DNA from: an uncultured Clostridia bacterium
Lineage (GTDB): Bacteria; Bacillota; Clostridia; Christensenellales; UBA1242
NCBI GenBank assembly: GCA_934757855.1
Contig: CAKVLR010000002.1
Location: 62,001-126,000, forward strand
Length of the DNA stretch: 64,000 nucleotides
Direction: 5' to 3'
The notes under the pieces were generated by a model that worked only from the letters and a program-made list of their open reading frames with translations, was not told the origin of the DNA and searched no databases. Position numbers and translations under genes: made by a program. Every line of letters starts with the position of its first letter. Position 1 is the stretch's first letter. Shown piece after piece: positions 54,717-64,000 of the stretch.

Positions 54717-54746
54717 TTGCTGAATTTTGTATAAATATGCTATAAT
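54717..54746 (+). promoter_or_regulatory. promoter of the 583-residue SH3 protein gene
   Basis: TTGCTG, 18-base spacer, TATAAT with extended TGC. The ATG follows 33 bases later behind AAGGAG. Confidence 0.65.
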
Positions 54747-54779
54747 ATTAGTTGATAAGGAAAAATTAAGGAGAAAAAT

Positions 54780-56531
54780 ATGCGTATGAAAAAATTTATA
54801 TTTACATTTGCGTTAGTTTTTTGCGTTTGCTGTTGCGCACTATTTATGGACCAAACAGCATTTGCAGATAGTTTTTCATACACAAATAATAAAATAGAAC
54901 TTCAAATTGAAAATCAGCCCCCTATCTCGATAAATGACATTGCTTATTTTGATAATCAATTTTTTATAACCGATGCAAGCAGTAATCAAATTTTTAAACA
55001 CACAAACAACACAACTACTTCAATATATCAAAACGAAAATTTTACACCTAGTGAAATTTGTGCAAATAAAGACTTCATCGCTTTTATTACTACAACAGAC
55101 TACGGAGTTTATATTTTAAAAAATGCCTCAACGACCGCACAAAAAATTGATGTTTACAAAAAAAATGAAACTACTGAGTTGTTCCCCCGTATTGTTCGCA
55201 TTGGTTGCAGTGCTACTGGTGAGATTTTTACGATTAGCGAAAATTTTATCGCAAAGATTAACGGCGAAACGCTAGAATACTTTTGCCCACTAAATTTTGA
55301 GGGGACTGACCTTGCTTTTACAAATGGCGGTTTTTATATCAATGAAGATGCAACAAGCATTTATTTTAGCATTGAAAATAATGTTTACACACTAGACACA
55401 ACCACAAAAACTATTGCTCTAGCCGATTTCAATATCCCTAGTGAAACCGCAAATATTAGCGAATTAGCCATTGATAATATCGGCAATCTTTTCGCTTTTG
55501 CGAATAGTTCTATCGTTAAATGCAGTACGGAAAGCAATCAAACACTAAATTTTAATGAAAGTTTTACAGGAATGTCACTTGATTTTGTCAATGGTAAAAT
55601 ATTTGTTTTTGATGCAAACAACCTTTATGAAAGTACCGTAAACGAGCCCAATTTTATCACTACTTATAACAATCAGTCTGCCCCTATTGAACTACAAAAT
55701 ATTGAGCCTAGCGTAACTGGGGCTACAATTTTGGAAGTTATCACCGATACTCATTTGTATTCGTTCCGCAGTTTATATACCGCTATTGCAGATTATAGAG
55801 CGGGCAAAAAACTGATTTTGCTCGATGATAATGATAGCAAATTTTATTATGTTTATGATAGCAATACTGGACAAAACGCTGGCTACCTTTTGGGCTACAT
55901 ATTAAAGGAAACTTGCACGCAAGCCAGTGCATTTTCACCTGAATTTACACAAGCAAAAGTAATTGTAGCAAAATCAAAAATATACACATTGCCAACAAGC
56001 GTAAAAATTAACGCTAACACTTTTGCGCCTATCGTATCGAAAGTTGCGCGCGGTGAAATTTTGACACTTGCCGACTCGCCCGCACTTCCTATTGATAGCA
56101 ACGGTACTGAATTTTTAGCGGTCAAATTTACTCAAAATGAAATCGAATATATCGGCTATATTGACAGCAGAACGGTCATAAATTTAGCACTAGATAACGC
56201 AATAGACAATATTACTGTTAGCAACGCTAGTACGCGTGCAGATGTGGTCGTGTACAGTGATATTTCGTTGGAAAATGAAATTGAAACTATCAAAAAAGGC
56301 ACTAATATCACTGTTTTAGAAAGCAAAAATGGGGTTTGCAAAATTGAATACTTAGATAATGGTACGATTAAAACTGGCTACATTCACCAAAGTTTTGTGA
56401 ATGACGGTAGCCTAACTCTTACGCAAATAATTGGCATTTGTTTGATGATTGTGTCACTTATAATTGCGGTAATAATTGCCATTTGCTTGTGTAAAAATCG
56501 CAAAAAGAACAACAACAAACCTATTGAATAG
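54780..56531 (+). CDS. secreted type I membrane protein with beta-propeller-like and SH3-like regions
   Basis: 583 residues. Signal peptide at 1-30 with a Cys-rich hydrophobic stretch and cleavage after TAFA. Residues ~30-300 have repeated blades of the pattern F...G.lY...n.I, suggesting a propeller. SH3-like segments follow (about 390-545). The C-terminus has a membrane helix (near 553-575) and a basic tail. Same overall plan as the 271-residue gene 900 bases upstream on the same strand. Function unknown; extracellular. Ends at a terminator. Confidence 0.72.
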   Translation: MRMKKFIFTFALVFCVCCCALFMDQTAFADSFSYTNNKIELQIENQPPISINDIAYFDNQFFITDASSNQIFKHTNNTTTSIYQNENFTPSEICANKDFIAFITTTDYGVYILKNASTTAQKIDVYKKNETTELFPRIVRIGCSATGEIFTISENFIAKINGETLEYFCPLNFEGTDLAFTNGGFYINEDATSIYFSIENNVYTLDTTTKTIALADFNIPSETANISELAIDNIGNLFAFANSSIVKCSTESNQTLNFNESFTGMSLDFVNGKIFVFDANNLYESTVNEPNFITTYNNQSAPIELQNIEPSVTGATILEVITDTHLYSFRSLYTAIADYRAGKKLILLDDNDSKFYYVYDSNTGQNAGYLLGYILKETCTQASAFSPEFTQAKVIVAKSKIYTLPTSVKINANTFAPIVSKVARGEILTLADSPALPIDSNGTEFLAVKFTQNEIEYIGYIDSRTVINLALDNAIDNITVSNASTRADVVVYSDISLENEIETIKKGTNITVLESKNGVCKIEYLDNGTIKTGYIHQSFVNDGSLTLTQIIGICLMIVSLIIAVIIAICLCKNRKKNNNKPIE

Positions 56532-56617
56532 ATTTTAAATAGTTGCAAAAATTTGATATAAATTGACTTGTGTTAACTAAATTTATTGATAGATTTTTAT
56601 ATTAAAAAAATTATAAA

Positions 56618-56662
56618 AAAAGAGCATATTGACTTCGATTTTCAATATACTCTTTTCTTTTT
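56618..56662. terminator. terminator between the SH3 protein and LRR genes
   Basis: AAAAGAG-ATATTGA pairs with TCAATAT-CTCTTTT (one A/C mismatch) with a T-rich run on the plus strand. It serves the plus-strand SH3 gene and possibly the convergent LRR gene. Confidence 0.75.
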
Positions 56663-56741
56663 ATTGTTGCTAATTAATTAAACAATGCAAAATTTTGCAA
56701 CTTTTTTGGTTTTGTATGATTTTTACACTATTATTTTTGAC

Positions 56742-58562
56742 TTACTGCCCCATTTCGCGCTCTTCACTTGCGGTTGTGGCGGTAGGTTGTTCTGTATAGG
56801 TTTGCGTGATATTGTTATTTATATTTGTGAAAGTGTAAGCCCCGTTCTCTTGTTGTTCTTGTGGTTGCTCGTTTTGAGGAACCTCAACTTTTTGTGGCAA
56901 TCCAGTAATTGCGGTTATACCGTTATCATCTTTTAAAACTGGATGCTTTGCCTCAAATTCCTCTACTGTGCCTATAAATACACCATTATTTTCATCTTGA
57001 TTATCATTACCCCACTCCCCAGACTCCCCCAAAGACTGTTTAGGCTGTGGATTATTATTTTCATCAACTTGTGGAGTTTGAGGTTCTACATTTTCAACCT
57101 CATTTTCACGCTCAGTTACATTAGTTGGAGTACTTGTTTCATTTGTAGGAGTTTCGCCCACTGGTTGTTCCTTGGTATTAATTTGTTCATCTTCTGCACT
57201 AGGTTGCACAGGAGTTTCAGGTTGCATTTCTTCACCTTGTTGGTTTTGTTGAGCAAGTTCTTCTGCTTCATATTGCCCTTCTCTAATCGTTTCATCAACC
57301 ATATTGAAATGGGCGTTAAGGCTTTTACCCAAATTCCTATCCTCTGCTTCCTTTTGCGCAAGTTCTTCGGCTTTCTTTTGAGCAAGTTCTTTCGCTTGCT
57401 TAATTCGATTGAAATCAGCGGTAAATTGCTTTATCTCCAAAACATTGATTTCCAGTGGTTCGTGGTTTGCTCCAAAATGAATTTTTATTGAGTCCTCTTT
57501 GCCTCTATTGAAAGTATTTAGACTTGCCAAAGACACTTTTTCTGGCTCAATTTCAATTCCTCTTTTGTGTAGATAAGCCACAAAAGCCTCAGGGGTTACT
57601 TGCACTTGCGCAACTAAATCATTTTCTTTTTGATTTTTCCATGCTTCGTATTGAGCGTTATCAAGCACGGTAAACTTGCCTTTTTCTACCTCAATATGAT
57701 GCCTACCATTATATTGAATATGGCGCAAACCATCAATAGTTGTATCCATACCCTCAAAATATTTACCACGCAAAGGCTTGTTTAATCCATCAATGTAAAT
57801 TTTACTGTGCCAGTTTCTCCAACGAGCGCCAATTTTCATCTTGCCGTCTTTTTTGTAATCATAATTTGGAGAGCCAAACGGGTTGCCATTGATTTGGCGA
57901 ACAGAATCACCAATTTCCAACTTCTTAATTTTTTTACAGCAACCAAACGCACCCGCGCCAATCACTTCAAGATTTTTAGGCAAACCAAATTTGCCACGCC
58001 CGCCGAATATTGCTTTATTTTGGTCAACCAAGCGTTTGCACCCGTCAAACGCGTTGTCACCGATTACACGAATATTGCTATTTTCGCTAAAATTTAAGTG
58101 TCGCAAGTGACTACAATCAGCAAAAGCGCCATTTTCGATAAACATAAGATTATCTAACGCTGGAATTTCGCGAAGGTTTGTATTTGCGAAAGCATTTTCA
58201 CGAATTGCGGTAAGTTTTTGCATATTTTTGAAATTATCAAACAAGCGCAATTTTGTACATTCTGCGAACGCGCCCTCTGGAATTTCAGTCAAATTTTCAG
58301 ACAAGCGCAAAGTCCTCAAATGTCTTGCACCGTTTGCAAAATCTTTGCCTATGCGCGCTACATTGTTGCCCATTCTTAATTGAAATAAAAATCTTTTTTC
58401 TTCGTTAGTTAAAGTTGCATCGTAATTTTCAATTTTGTCACCGATTTGCAAGGTATTTAACTCGCCTAGCACCCAAGTACCCATACTCCCCATAAAGCCT
58501 AGACCTTGCATAATTTGATTTCTTAATTTTAATTGACTATTTAATTCTGGTTCTTTTGGCAT
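56742..58562 (-). CDS. leucine-rich-repeat (LRR_5/BspA-like) protein with long Gln/Glu-rich tail
   Basis: 606 residues from the ATG at 58562 (MPKEPELNSQLKLRNQIMQG), behind GGGAG. The longer frame from 58601 begins inside the promoter. LRR_5 repeats (GAFAECTKLRLFD, ENAFANTNLREIP, GAFADCSHLRHLN and others) fill about residues 75-230. A coiled-coil stretch with repeated AQKKAEELAQKE (about 370-395) follows, then a Gln/Asn/Glu/Pro-rich tail to the end. There is no signal peptide, so it may be cytosolic or exported by another route. Confidence 0.8.
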   Translation of the reverse strand: MPKEPELNSQLKLRNQIMQGLGFMGSMGTWVLGELNTLQIGDKIENYDATLTNEEKRFLFQLRMGNNVARIGKDFANGARHLRTLRLSENLTEIPEGAFAECTKLRLFDNFKNMQKLTAIRENAFANTNLREIPALDNLMFIENGAFADCSHLRHLNFSENSNIRVIGDNAFDGCKRLVDQNKAIFGGRGKFGLPKNLEVIGAGAFGCCKKIKKLEIGDSVRQINGNPFGSPNYDYKKDGKMKIGARWRNWHSKIYIDGLNKPLRGKYFEGMDTTIDGLRHIQYNGRHHIEVEKGKFTVLDNAQYEAWKNQKENDLVAQVQVTPEAFVAYLHKRGIEIEPEKVSLASLNTFNRGKEDSIKIHFGANHEPLEINVLEIKQFTADFNRIKQAKELAQKKAEELAQKEAEDRNLGKSLNAHFNMVDETIREGQYEAEELAQQNQQGEEMQPETPVQPSAEDEQINTKEQPVGETPTNETSTPTNVTERENEVENVEPQTPQVDENNNPQPKQSLGESGEWGNDNQDENNGVFIGTVEEFEAKHPVLKDDNGITAITGLPQKVEVPQNEQPQEQQENGAYTFTNINNNITQTYTEQPTATTASEEREMGQ

Positions 58563-58591
58563 ACTCCCACTTCCTATGTTTTTATAGTTAT

Positions 58592-58620
58592 ATTGTACCA
58601 AAATATCAAAAAAATGTCAC
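58592..58620 (-). promoter_or_regulatory. promoter of the LRR gene
   Basis: Minus strand GTGACA, 17-base spacer, TACAAT with extended TGG. Confidence 0.6.
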
Positions 58621-58640
58621 TTGAATTTAAGTTAAAAACA

Positions 58641-58677
58641 AAAAAGCCACCAAAAATTTACTTTTTAACGGCTTTTT
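58641..58677 (-). terminator. terminator of the ssb-like gene
   Basis: Minus strand AAAAAGCC pairs with GGCTTTTT around a 21-base AT-rich loop, followed by T-rich sequence, 13 bases after the stop. Confidence 0.75.
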
Positions 58678-58689
58678 ATTAAAAAATAG

Positions 58690-59364
58690 TTAGTTTGTAG
58701 CGGTTTCTGCTATTGAATTAATTTCTTGCTCTTTTAAAATATATTGCAAATTATCTTGTTCGGAAACCTTGCTAACTGACACTTCATACGCAACACGCTC
58801 CTCTATATTGTCATCATCAATACGCTTTTGATAAACGCGACTTTGTATTCTACCTGTTAGATAAACCTTGTCGCCCACGCTCATACCACTCACGAAACGC
58901 GCATTTCTACCCCACGCAATGCAAGGCAAATAATCTGATTTGTTGTAGGCACGATTTACCGCAATCAACACATCACAAATTTCGCGCTTAAATGGCGTCG
59001 TCCTATATATAGGGTCTTTACATACATAGCCCGCAAGTTCTATGATATTGCAGTTGAAATTTGGTTTTGGCTCTAACAACTCGCGCACAAACACGGTAAG
59101 CATCAACTTACTTTTGCCATCTACAAATTTGTTGTAACTGCGAAATTGCCCGTTTACTGCCAAAGTATTACCTAAGTGTAAATCATAATCCTTGAAAAGC
59201 CTTTCCGAAATAGTGATAGGAATTATATCAAATTGCTCCGATAATCTGCTCACTTGTAAATTAATATCATAAAATCCTTCACCATATACTTCGTGGCTAA
59301 ACACTGGCTCGCTGGCAATTTTTCCGCATAAATACACGCGGTTGTTGTTAAATTCAAAACTCAT
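58690..59364 (-). CDS. single-stranded DNA-binding protein with two OB folds
   Basis: 224 residues. Two SSB-like OB domains in tandem: residues ~1-98 (NNRVYLCGKIASEPVFSHEV) and ~100-210 (NIIELAGYVCKDPIYRTTPF, then PCIAWGRNARFVSGMSVGDK). The second matches standard SSB better. There is no acidic DDDIPF-like C-terminal tail. Tandem-OB SSB proteins of about 220 residues occur in Clostridia, alongside a normal SSB. Probably cotranscribed with the deacetylase upstream. Confidence 0.75.
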   Translation of the reverse strand: MSFEFNNNRVYLCGKIASEPVFSHEVYGEGFYDINLQVSRLSEQFDIIPITISERLFKDYDLHLGNTLAVNGQFRSYNKFVDGKSKLMLTVFVRELLEPKPNFNCNIIELAGYVCKDPIYRTTPFKREICDVLIAVNRAYNKSDYLPCIAWGRNARFVSGMSVGDKVYLTGRIQSRVYQKRIDDDNIEERVAYEVSVSKVSEQDNLQYILKEQEINSIAETATN

Positions 59365-59403
59365 AATTATCTCCTGTTTCTTGTTAATTTATTTTGCCTA
59401 AAA

Positions 59404-60171
59404 TTAGTTATTTAGGTGCTGTACGCCTGCGCGGTCAATGGTGTAATTTTCTTTGTACACCAAATCACCTACGCAACCTACCGTGTACCCTTTTAGTTTT
59501 AACCTATCAAGCACAATCGGCAAAGCATCTAATATATGGTCCGAATTATTGTGGCAAAGGATAATCGAACCGTCATTTACGCGCGTGAGTATTCTATTTG
59601 ATATTTCACTACCGCTGATACCTTTCCAGTCAAGCGAATCAACATTCCATTGAATGGTTTGCAAATTCATACTTTCTGCAACTTCAAGTAATTGATTGTT
59701 GTAAGCACCAAATGGCGGACGGAATAATTTTATATCTACATCGACTGCGTTTTTAATCTTTGCGATAGATTGCTCCAATTCCAAACTAACTTGCTCGCGA
59801 CTGAGTTTTGTCATATCAGGGTGAGTGTTGCTATGAGTGCCTATTTCAAAGCCCTTATCGTGAATTTCTTTAACAATGTCCGCATATTTTTCCGCCCAAA
59901 ACCCTACCAAAAAGAAGGTCGCATTTGCGTTGTACTCGCTCAAAATTTTCATAATATCACGAGTTTTGTCCGCTCCCCACGCTGCATCAAAACTGATAGC
60001 AACACGCTTTTCCGTTGTATCTACATTGTATACAGGGATTTTACGCAAGTTATCTCCAAAAAATACGGCAGACATAGCATTTTCACCCAAAGGCATTGCA
60101 AGTATTCCACAAAGCACCATTACAAGCAACAATGACCATAGCACCGTTCGTTTTATCACAAGAAATCTCAT
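59404..60171 (-). CDS. PdaB-like polysaccharide deacetylase
   Basis: 255 residues. One N-terminal membrane anchor (about 8-32). The NodB domain has motif 1 ISFDAAWGADKT, the metal-site HSNTHPDM, and RPPFGAYN. FDAAWG in place of FDDG is typical of the sporulation deacetylase PdaB, which acts on spore peptidoglycan. Whether this organism sporulates cannot be judged from one gene. Confidence 0.82.
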   Translation of the reverse strand: MRFLVIKRTVLWSLLLVMVLCGILAMPLGENAMSAVFFGDNLRKIPVYNVDTTEKRVAISFDAAWGADKTRDIMKILSEYNANATFFLVGFWAEKYADIVKEIHDKGFEIGTHSNTHPDMTKLSREQVSLELEQSIAKIKNAVDVDIKLFRPPFGAYNNQLLEVAESMNLQTIQWNVDSLDWKGISGSEISNRILTRVNDGSIILCHNNSDHILDALPIVLDRLKLKGYTVGCVGDLVYKENYTIDRAGVQHLNN

Positions 60172-60355
60172 AAAACCTCACATAAATATTTTAGCAAAAA
60201 TATACGCAAAACCGCTCTTAAAAATATGTCGAAATTTAGTCGATACTATCTTTAAAGTTAAAGTCTTGTCGAAATTTTTACCGCTTTGCTTAATGTATAT
60301 GAGTTTAATTCCAAATTTAACACAAAAACTAAAATTTACTGTTTTTAAAAAACGA

Positions 60356-60382
60356 AAAAAGACTGCATATATGCAATCTTTT
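60356..60382 (-). terminator. terminator of the topoisomerase operon
   Basis: Minus strand AAAAAGATTGCA pairs with TGCAGTCTTTTTT around TATA (one G-U pair), about 45 bases after the stop. Confidence 0.8.
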
Positions 60383-60425
60383 TCAAATTTTTGTTTATAA
60401 ACTATGCGCAAAAGTCTAAAATTTG

Positions 60426-62873
60426 CTATTTTTCATTTTTAAACCCTTGTCTAATACCTGTTATGCCTTTTAGAGGCTCACCCTTCTTTTCACGAGGAAT
60501 AATTTTTATTTTTTCGCTACTTATGGCTTGTGTTTCTTCGGTTGTGATAAATACCACTTCGGCAGGAGTTGTGATGCAAGTAGCAAAGGTAATTTTATCC
60601 TCTTTGCTAAGCAAAATCAATCTTACACCCTTTCTATATCTAGGTAACTTATCAATTTGTGCTAAAATTACGCGTTTTGTTAAACCATTTTCGGTAGCAA
60701 CGACAATCTCGCCCTCATCGGCAGAAAGCCCCGCATAAACTACATAGTCACCCTCATACAGGCTGACACCTTTTACACCACCAGATACCCTACCTTGAAT
60801 AGGTATATCGTCTTTTGTAGCAAAGAGTACTTGACCATATGCGGTCGCATAAATCATATCGTGGCCATCTACATCAAATTCAATGTTGATGACTTTGTCA
60901 TCATCTTTGACTTTAACCGCTTGTATATAACTCTTTACCGTGTTGTACTCACTAAATGCGGTTTTCTTGACCATACCTTGTTTTGTAAAGAACAACAAGT
61001 TGCGCTCCTCGTTTTCCGCAAATTCAGCAGGTATAAGAGTTACAATTTGCTCATCCATTGCAAATTCCATAAATAGGTCGCGCGGACTCGTTCCTTTATC
61101 ACGGTACTTGCAAGGTTTTAAATCTGTCATATTAAATCTAATGCAATAACCCGCACTCGTGAAAGCCAAAATTTCTGCATCAGACTTAGTTTTGAGAATT
61201 TGCGTATGCACTTGATTGAGAGAACCGCCTGTCTTAAAGTCTTTTTGTGCATTTGCATAAGTCTTTGCGTCCATTGCTTTTAGGTCACCTTGCGCCGTTA
61301 AACCTAATACCATAGGCACAGCGACATCAACTTGTACTGTTTCAATTTCCACCCGTTCTTGCGCGCCCAAAATTTGAGTACGGCGTGGATTTTTGTACTT
61401 GCGCTTGATTTCCAAAATCTCATCTTTGACCGTTTGATACTGCAAAGCGGTACTTTTGATAATCGCTGTTAGTTTGTCTATCAAAATTTTCAATTCTTTC
61501 AATTCATCAGTAATTTTGTTTACTTCCAAACTAGTAAGTCTAGCAAGTCGCATATCCAAAATCGCTTGCGCTTGTCTTTCTGAAAGGATAAATCTATCTT
61601 TCAATTTCATTTTTGCATCAGCGGTAGAAACTGCTTTTTTGATAATTTTTACCACTTCATCAATATTTTTGATAGCAATTAACAAGCCCTCTAAAATGTG
61701 GCTACGCTCTTTTGCTACTTCCAAATCATACTTGCTACGGCGCAAAATAATCTCGCGTTGGTACTCAACATAGTATTGAATAATCTCCATAAGGCTGAGT
61801 GTCTTTGGCTTTGCGCCAGCGATTGCAACCATATTGATAGCAAAACTACAACGCATATCGGTACTTTTCATCAAACTATCGACAATCGCTTGTACATTGC
61901 CCTCTTTTTTGATTGAAATTACCGCACGCATACCATTTCGGTCGCTTTCATCGCGCACTTCTGCAATATTTGAAAGTATGCCCTCTTTTTCCTCACTAAG
62001 TTCTACGATATTTTGCAATAATTTTGCTTTGTTAACTTGATAAGGCAATTCAGTAATAACGATATTCTTCTTTTCGTTTTTTCCTTCTTCAATGTGATAT
62101 TTTGCAATCATCATTATTTTGCCTTTACCAGTTTCGTATGCTTTTTGCAACTCATCGGTTGTCATCAACGCACCCGTAGGAAAGTCGGGACCTTTGATTA
62201 TTTTCATCATTTGCTTTAAAGTAATCTTTGGGTTGTCGATATACGCAACAACGCCATCAATTACCTCTGCTAGGTTGTGTGGTGGTATGTTTGTTGCCAA
62301 ACCAACTGCAATACCGCTCGCACCATTAACAAGCAAGTTTGGAAATCTACCTGGGAGCATATCTGGCTCTTTTAGAGAGTCATCAAAATTTAGGCTCCAA
62401 TGCACTGTATCTTTGTCCAAATCGCGTAAAAGTTCGAGAGCGAGTGGTGCAAGTCTAGCCTCTGTATAACGCATCGCTGCTGCACTATCACCATCATTAC
62501 TACCAAAGTTTCCGTGACCCTCTACCAAAATTTCGCGCATATTGTATGGTTGAGCCATACGCACCATTGCATCATACACGGAAGTATCACCATGAGGGTG
62601 ATATTTACCTAAACATTCACCTACGATACGCGCAGATTTTTTGAAAGGCTTGTCTGGGTCAAGTCCCATATCTTTCATTGCATACAAAATTCTACGCTGA
62701 ACAGGTTTTAAACCGTCCTCTACACGAGGCAACGCACGGTCAAGAATTACAAATTCACTATACGGCATCATACTATTGTGTAGTACCGCATCCATACCGC
62801 ACTCAATAATTCCACCAGCAACTGCTTCATCAATAGCACCCGTGCTAGCCGTATTTTTTTCTTTTTCTTTCAT
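60426..62873 (-). CDS. type IIA DNA topoisomerase subunit A (ParC or GyrA)
   Basis: 815 residues. The catalytic Tyr is Tyr136 in AAAMRYTEAR. The quinolone-determining region reads HPHGDTSVYDAMV (92-104). The C-terminal half has the beta-pinwheel repeats. I do not see a clear GyrA box (QRRGGKG) there, which would favour ParC, while GNFGSNDGDSAAAMRYTEAR is shared with GyrA. It is preceded by the B subunit ten bases upstream. The choice between gyrase and topoisomerase IV is left open. Confidence 0.9.
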   Translation of the reverse strand: MKEKEKNTASTGAIDEAVAGGIIECGMDAVLHNSMMPYSEFVILDRALPRVEDGLKPVQRRILYAMKDMGLDPDKPFKKSARIVGECLGKYHPHGDTSVYDAMVRMAQPYNMREILVEGHGNFGSNDGDSAAAMRYTEARLAPLALELLRDLDKDTVHWSLNFDDSLKEPDMLPGRFPNLLVNGASGIAVGLATNIPPHNLAEVIDGVVAYIDNPKITLKQMMKIIKGPDFPTGALMTTDELQKAYETGKGKIMMIAKYHIEEGKNEKKNIVITELPYQVNKAKLLQNIVELSEEKEGILSNIAEVRDESDRNGMRAVISIKKEGNVQAIVDSLMKSTDMRCSFAINMVAIAGAKPKTLSLMEIIQYYVEYQREIILRRSKYDLEVAKERSHILEGLLIAIKNIDEVVKIIKKAVSTADAKMKLKDRFILSERQAQAILDMRLARLTSLEVNKITDELKELKILIDKLTAIIKSTALQYQTVKDEILEIKRKYKNPRRTQILGAQERVEIETVQVDVAVPMVLGLTAQGDLKAMDAKTYANAQKDFKTGGSLNQVHTQILKTKSDAEILAFTSAGYCIRFNMTDLKPCKYRDKGTSPRDLFMEFAMDEQIVTLIPAEFAENEERNLLFFTKQGMVKKTAFSEYNTVKSYIQAVKVKDDDKVINIEFDVDGHDMIYATAYGQVLFATKDDIPIQGRVSGGVKGVSLYEGDYVVYAGLSADEGEIVVATENGLTKRVILAQIDKLPRYRKGVRLILLSKEDKITFATCITTPAEVVFITTEETQAISSEKIKIIPREKKGEPLKGITGIRQGFKNEK

Positions 62874-62883
62874 TATTTTACTC

Positions 62884-64000
62884 CTAGTTTACTGGCTTAA
62901 AATTATCTTCTTTGTTAAAGTTTGCGTGTTGTGTGATATATGCCTTGCGCGCTTCAATATTATCACCCATAAGTGTAGTAATCATTAATTCCGCATTTGC
63001 AATATCTTCCAAAGTTACACGCATTAGAGAACGAGTTTGCGGGTTCATCGTTGTGTCCCAAAGTTGTTCTGGGTTCATTTCACCCAAACCTTTGTATCGT
63101 TGCATAGTGTAACCCTTACCTATTCTCTCCACAGCCTCAGGTAATTCCGCATCAGAATACACATATTCCACATGGTCGCGCTTTGCAATTTTATATAAAG
63201 GTGGCAAACCGATATACACATGACCGTTCAGCACTAATTCTTTCATATACCTAAAAAAGAATGTAAGCAAAATTGCTCGTATGTGTGCACCATCTTGGTC
63301 GGCATCACTAAGAATGATAACTTTGTGATATTTTAGATTTGATAAATTAAAATCTTCGCCGATACCCGTACCTAATGCGCTAATTATAGTACGAATTTCC
63401 TCGTTTGCAAGTACTTGCGCTAAGCGTTTTTTCTCCGCGTTAAGTGGCTTACCTCTAAGTGGCAAAATCGCTTGAAAACTACGGTCGCGGGCTTGCTTTG
63501 CACTACCTCCCGCACTATCGCCCTCAACGATAAACAATTCGTTTATCTCGGCTTTTCTGCCCGTACAACTACTTAGTTTACCTACAAGATTGCTATTTTC
63601 AATACTGTTTTTCGCACGCGTAATTTCCTTTGCCTTTCTTGCAGCCTCGCGCACTTTGGCGGCAGATTTACCTTTGTTGATTGCAAGTTCTAGCACATTT
63701 TTGTGTGCGTTTTGGTCAAAATATTCCATTAGTTTTGTATAAGCAAGATTGTCAACCTCAGGCTTAATTTCAGTATTGCCTAGTTTAGTCTTGGTTTGCC
63801 CCTCAAACTGCACATTGCGCATTTTGACAGAAAGTACAATCGTTAAGCCCTCGCGGTAATCTTCACCGATTAGAGGTGGCTCTTTATCTTTGATGAGATT
63901 GTATCTTTTACCCAAATCATTAAATGCACGCGTAATGGCATTTTTTAGTCCGTTTTCGTGAGTACCACCCTCGCTAGTAGGAATATTGTTTACATAACTA
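62884..64000 (-). CDS. type IIA DNA topoisomerase subunit B, partial (5' end outside window)
   Basis: About 372 C-terminal residues. The Toprim motif EGDSAGGSAKQARDR and SDADQDGAHIRAIL are present, and the C-terminal MQRYKGLGEMNPEQLWDTTM. The final segment RSLMRVTLEDIANAELMITT with LMGDNIEARKAYI looks somewhat more ParE-like than GyrB-like. The start lies beyond the right edge. It forms the A2B2 enzyme with the next gene. Confidence 0.9.
   Translation of the reverse strand, partial: SYVNNIPTSEGGTHENGLKNAITRAFNDLGKRYNLIKDKEPPLIGEDYREGLTIVLSVKMRNVQFEGQTKTKLGNTEIKPEVDNLAYTKLMEYFDQNAHKNVLELAINKGKSAAKVREAARKAKEITRAKNSIENSNLVGKLSSCTGRKAEINELFIVEGDSAGGSAKQARDRSFQAILPLRGKPLNAEKKRLAQVLANEEIRTIISALGTGIGEDFNLSNLKYHKVIILSDADQDGAHIRAILLTFFFRYMKELVLNGHVYIGLPPLYKIAKRDHVEYVYSDAELPEAVERIGKGYTMQRYKGLGEMNPEQLWDTTMNPQTRSLMRVTLEDIANAELMITTLMGDNIEARKAYITQHANFNKEDNFKPVN

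Noticed and set aside
41073..54780. att direct repeats at the edges of the phage module
   Set aside because: I compared the sequence near 41100-41300 with that near 54460-54780 and saw no convincing shared core; only AT-rich similarity.
60178..60411. Minus-strand 77-codon frame between the topoisomerase and deacetylase genes
   Set aside because: It includes the topoisomerase terminator hairpin and has no ribosome-binding site.

Overview
The window reads as a chromosomal segment of an AT-rich, low-GC Gram-positive bacterium, most likely an uncultured member of the Clostridia. The evidence is the gene order secY-adk-map-KOW protein-infA-rpmJ, a zinc-ribbon S14, a cysteine-containing S4, RNase J, a PdaB-type deacetylase, the TrmR/TrhP tRNA-modification pair, consensus sigma-A promoters and strong AGGAGG ribosome-binding sites. 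Almost every gene is on the minus strand. A finer placement (for example Christensenellales-like gut lineages) is only a guess from the general look of the 16S gene.

Region by region, in plus-strand coordinates. 1-6142: rpoC (its 3' end lies outside the window) and rpoB, behind their own consensus promoter and a long leader. 6732-7268: a divergent GrpB-family gene. 7477-9699: a lipoprotein with five Ig-like domains. 10048-11325: serS. 11456-27586: one compact array of 31 genes holding the S10, spc and alpha operons, read from rpsJ to rplQ. 27587-28590: a long rpsJ leader, two copies of an intergenic repeat, and a compact orphan small RNA with its own promoter and terminator. 28588-31240: a HipA/CtkA-like kinase, a small unknown gene and a transglutaminase-like gene. 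31519-33036: a solitary 16S rRNA gene with its own promoter, processing stem and terminator. 33645-34316: ung. 34553-41051: a membrane protein, then an operon of two membrane proteins, RNase J, TrmR and TrhP. 41310-54461: a phage structural module. 53029-56531: two plus-strand SH3-type surface proteins. 56742-60171: an LRR protein, a tandem-OB SSB and a PdaB-like deacetylase. 60426-64000: type IIA topoisomerase A and B subunits (B partial).

The most unusual segment is the phage module. Its gene order (terminase large subunit, portal, scaffold-like, two capsid paralogues, gp4-like, gp10-like, coiled-coil protein, holin) follows the P22-type head and neck plan. I see no integrase, replication gene, repressor or endolysin, and two tandem full-length major capsid genes are present. 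A GGTACTATGCA motif is repeated nine times at three places inside the module, and an SOS-like box lies upstream of its regulator. Other points worth checking are the unlinked 16S gene, a divergent adenylate kinase lacking its AMP-binding arginines, natural changes in the rifampicin pocket of RpoB, and the orphan small RNA.

All calls come from reading the sequence and the translated frames; no database search was run.
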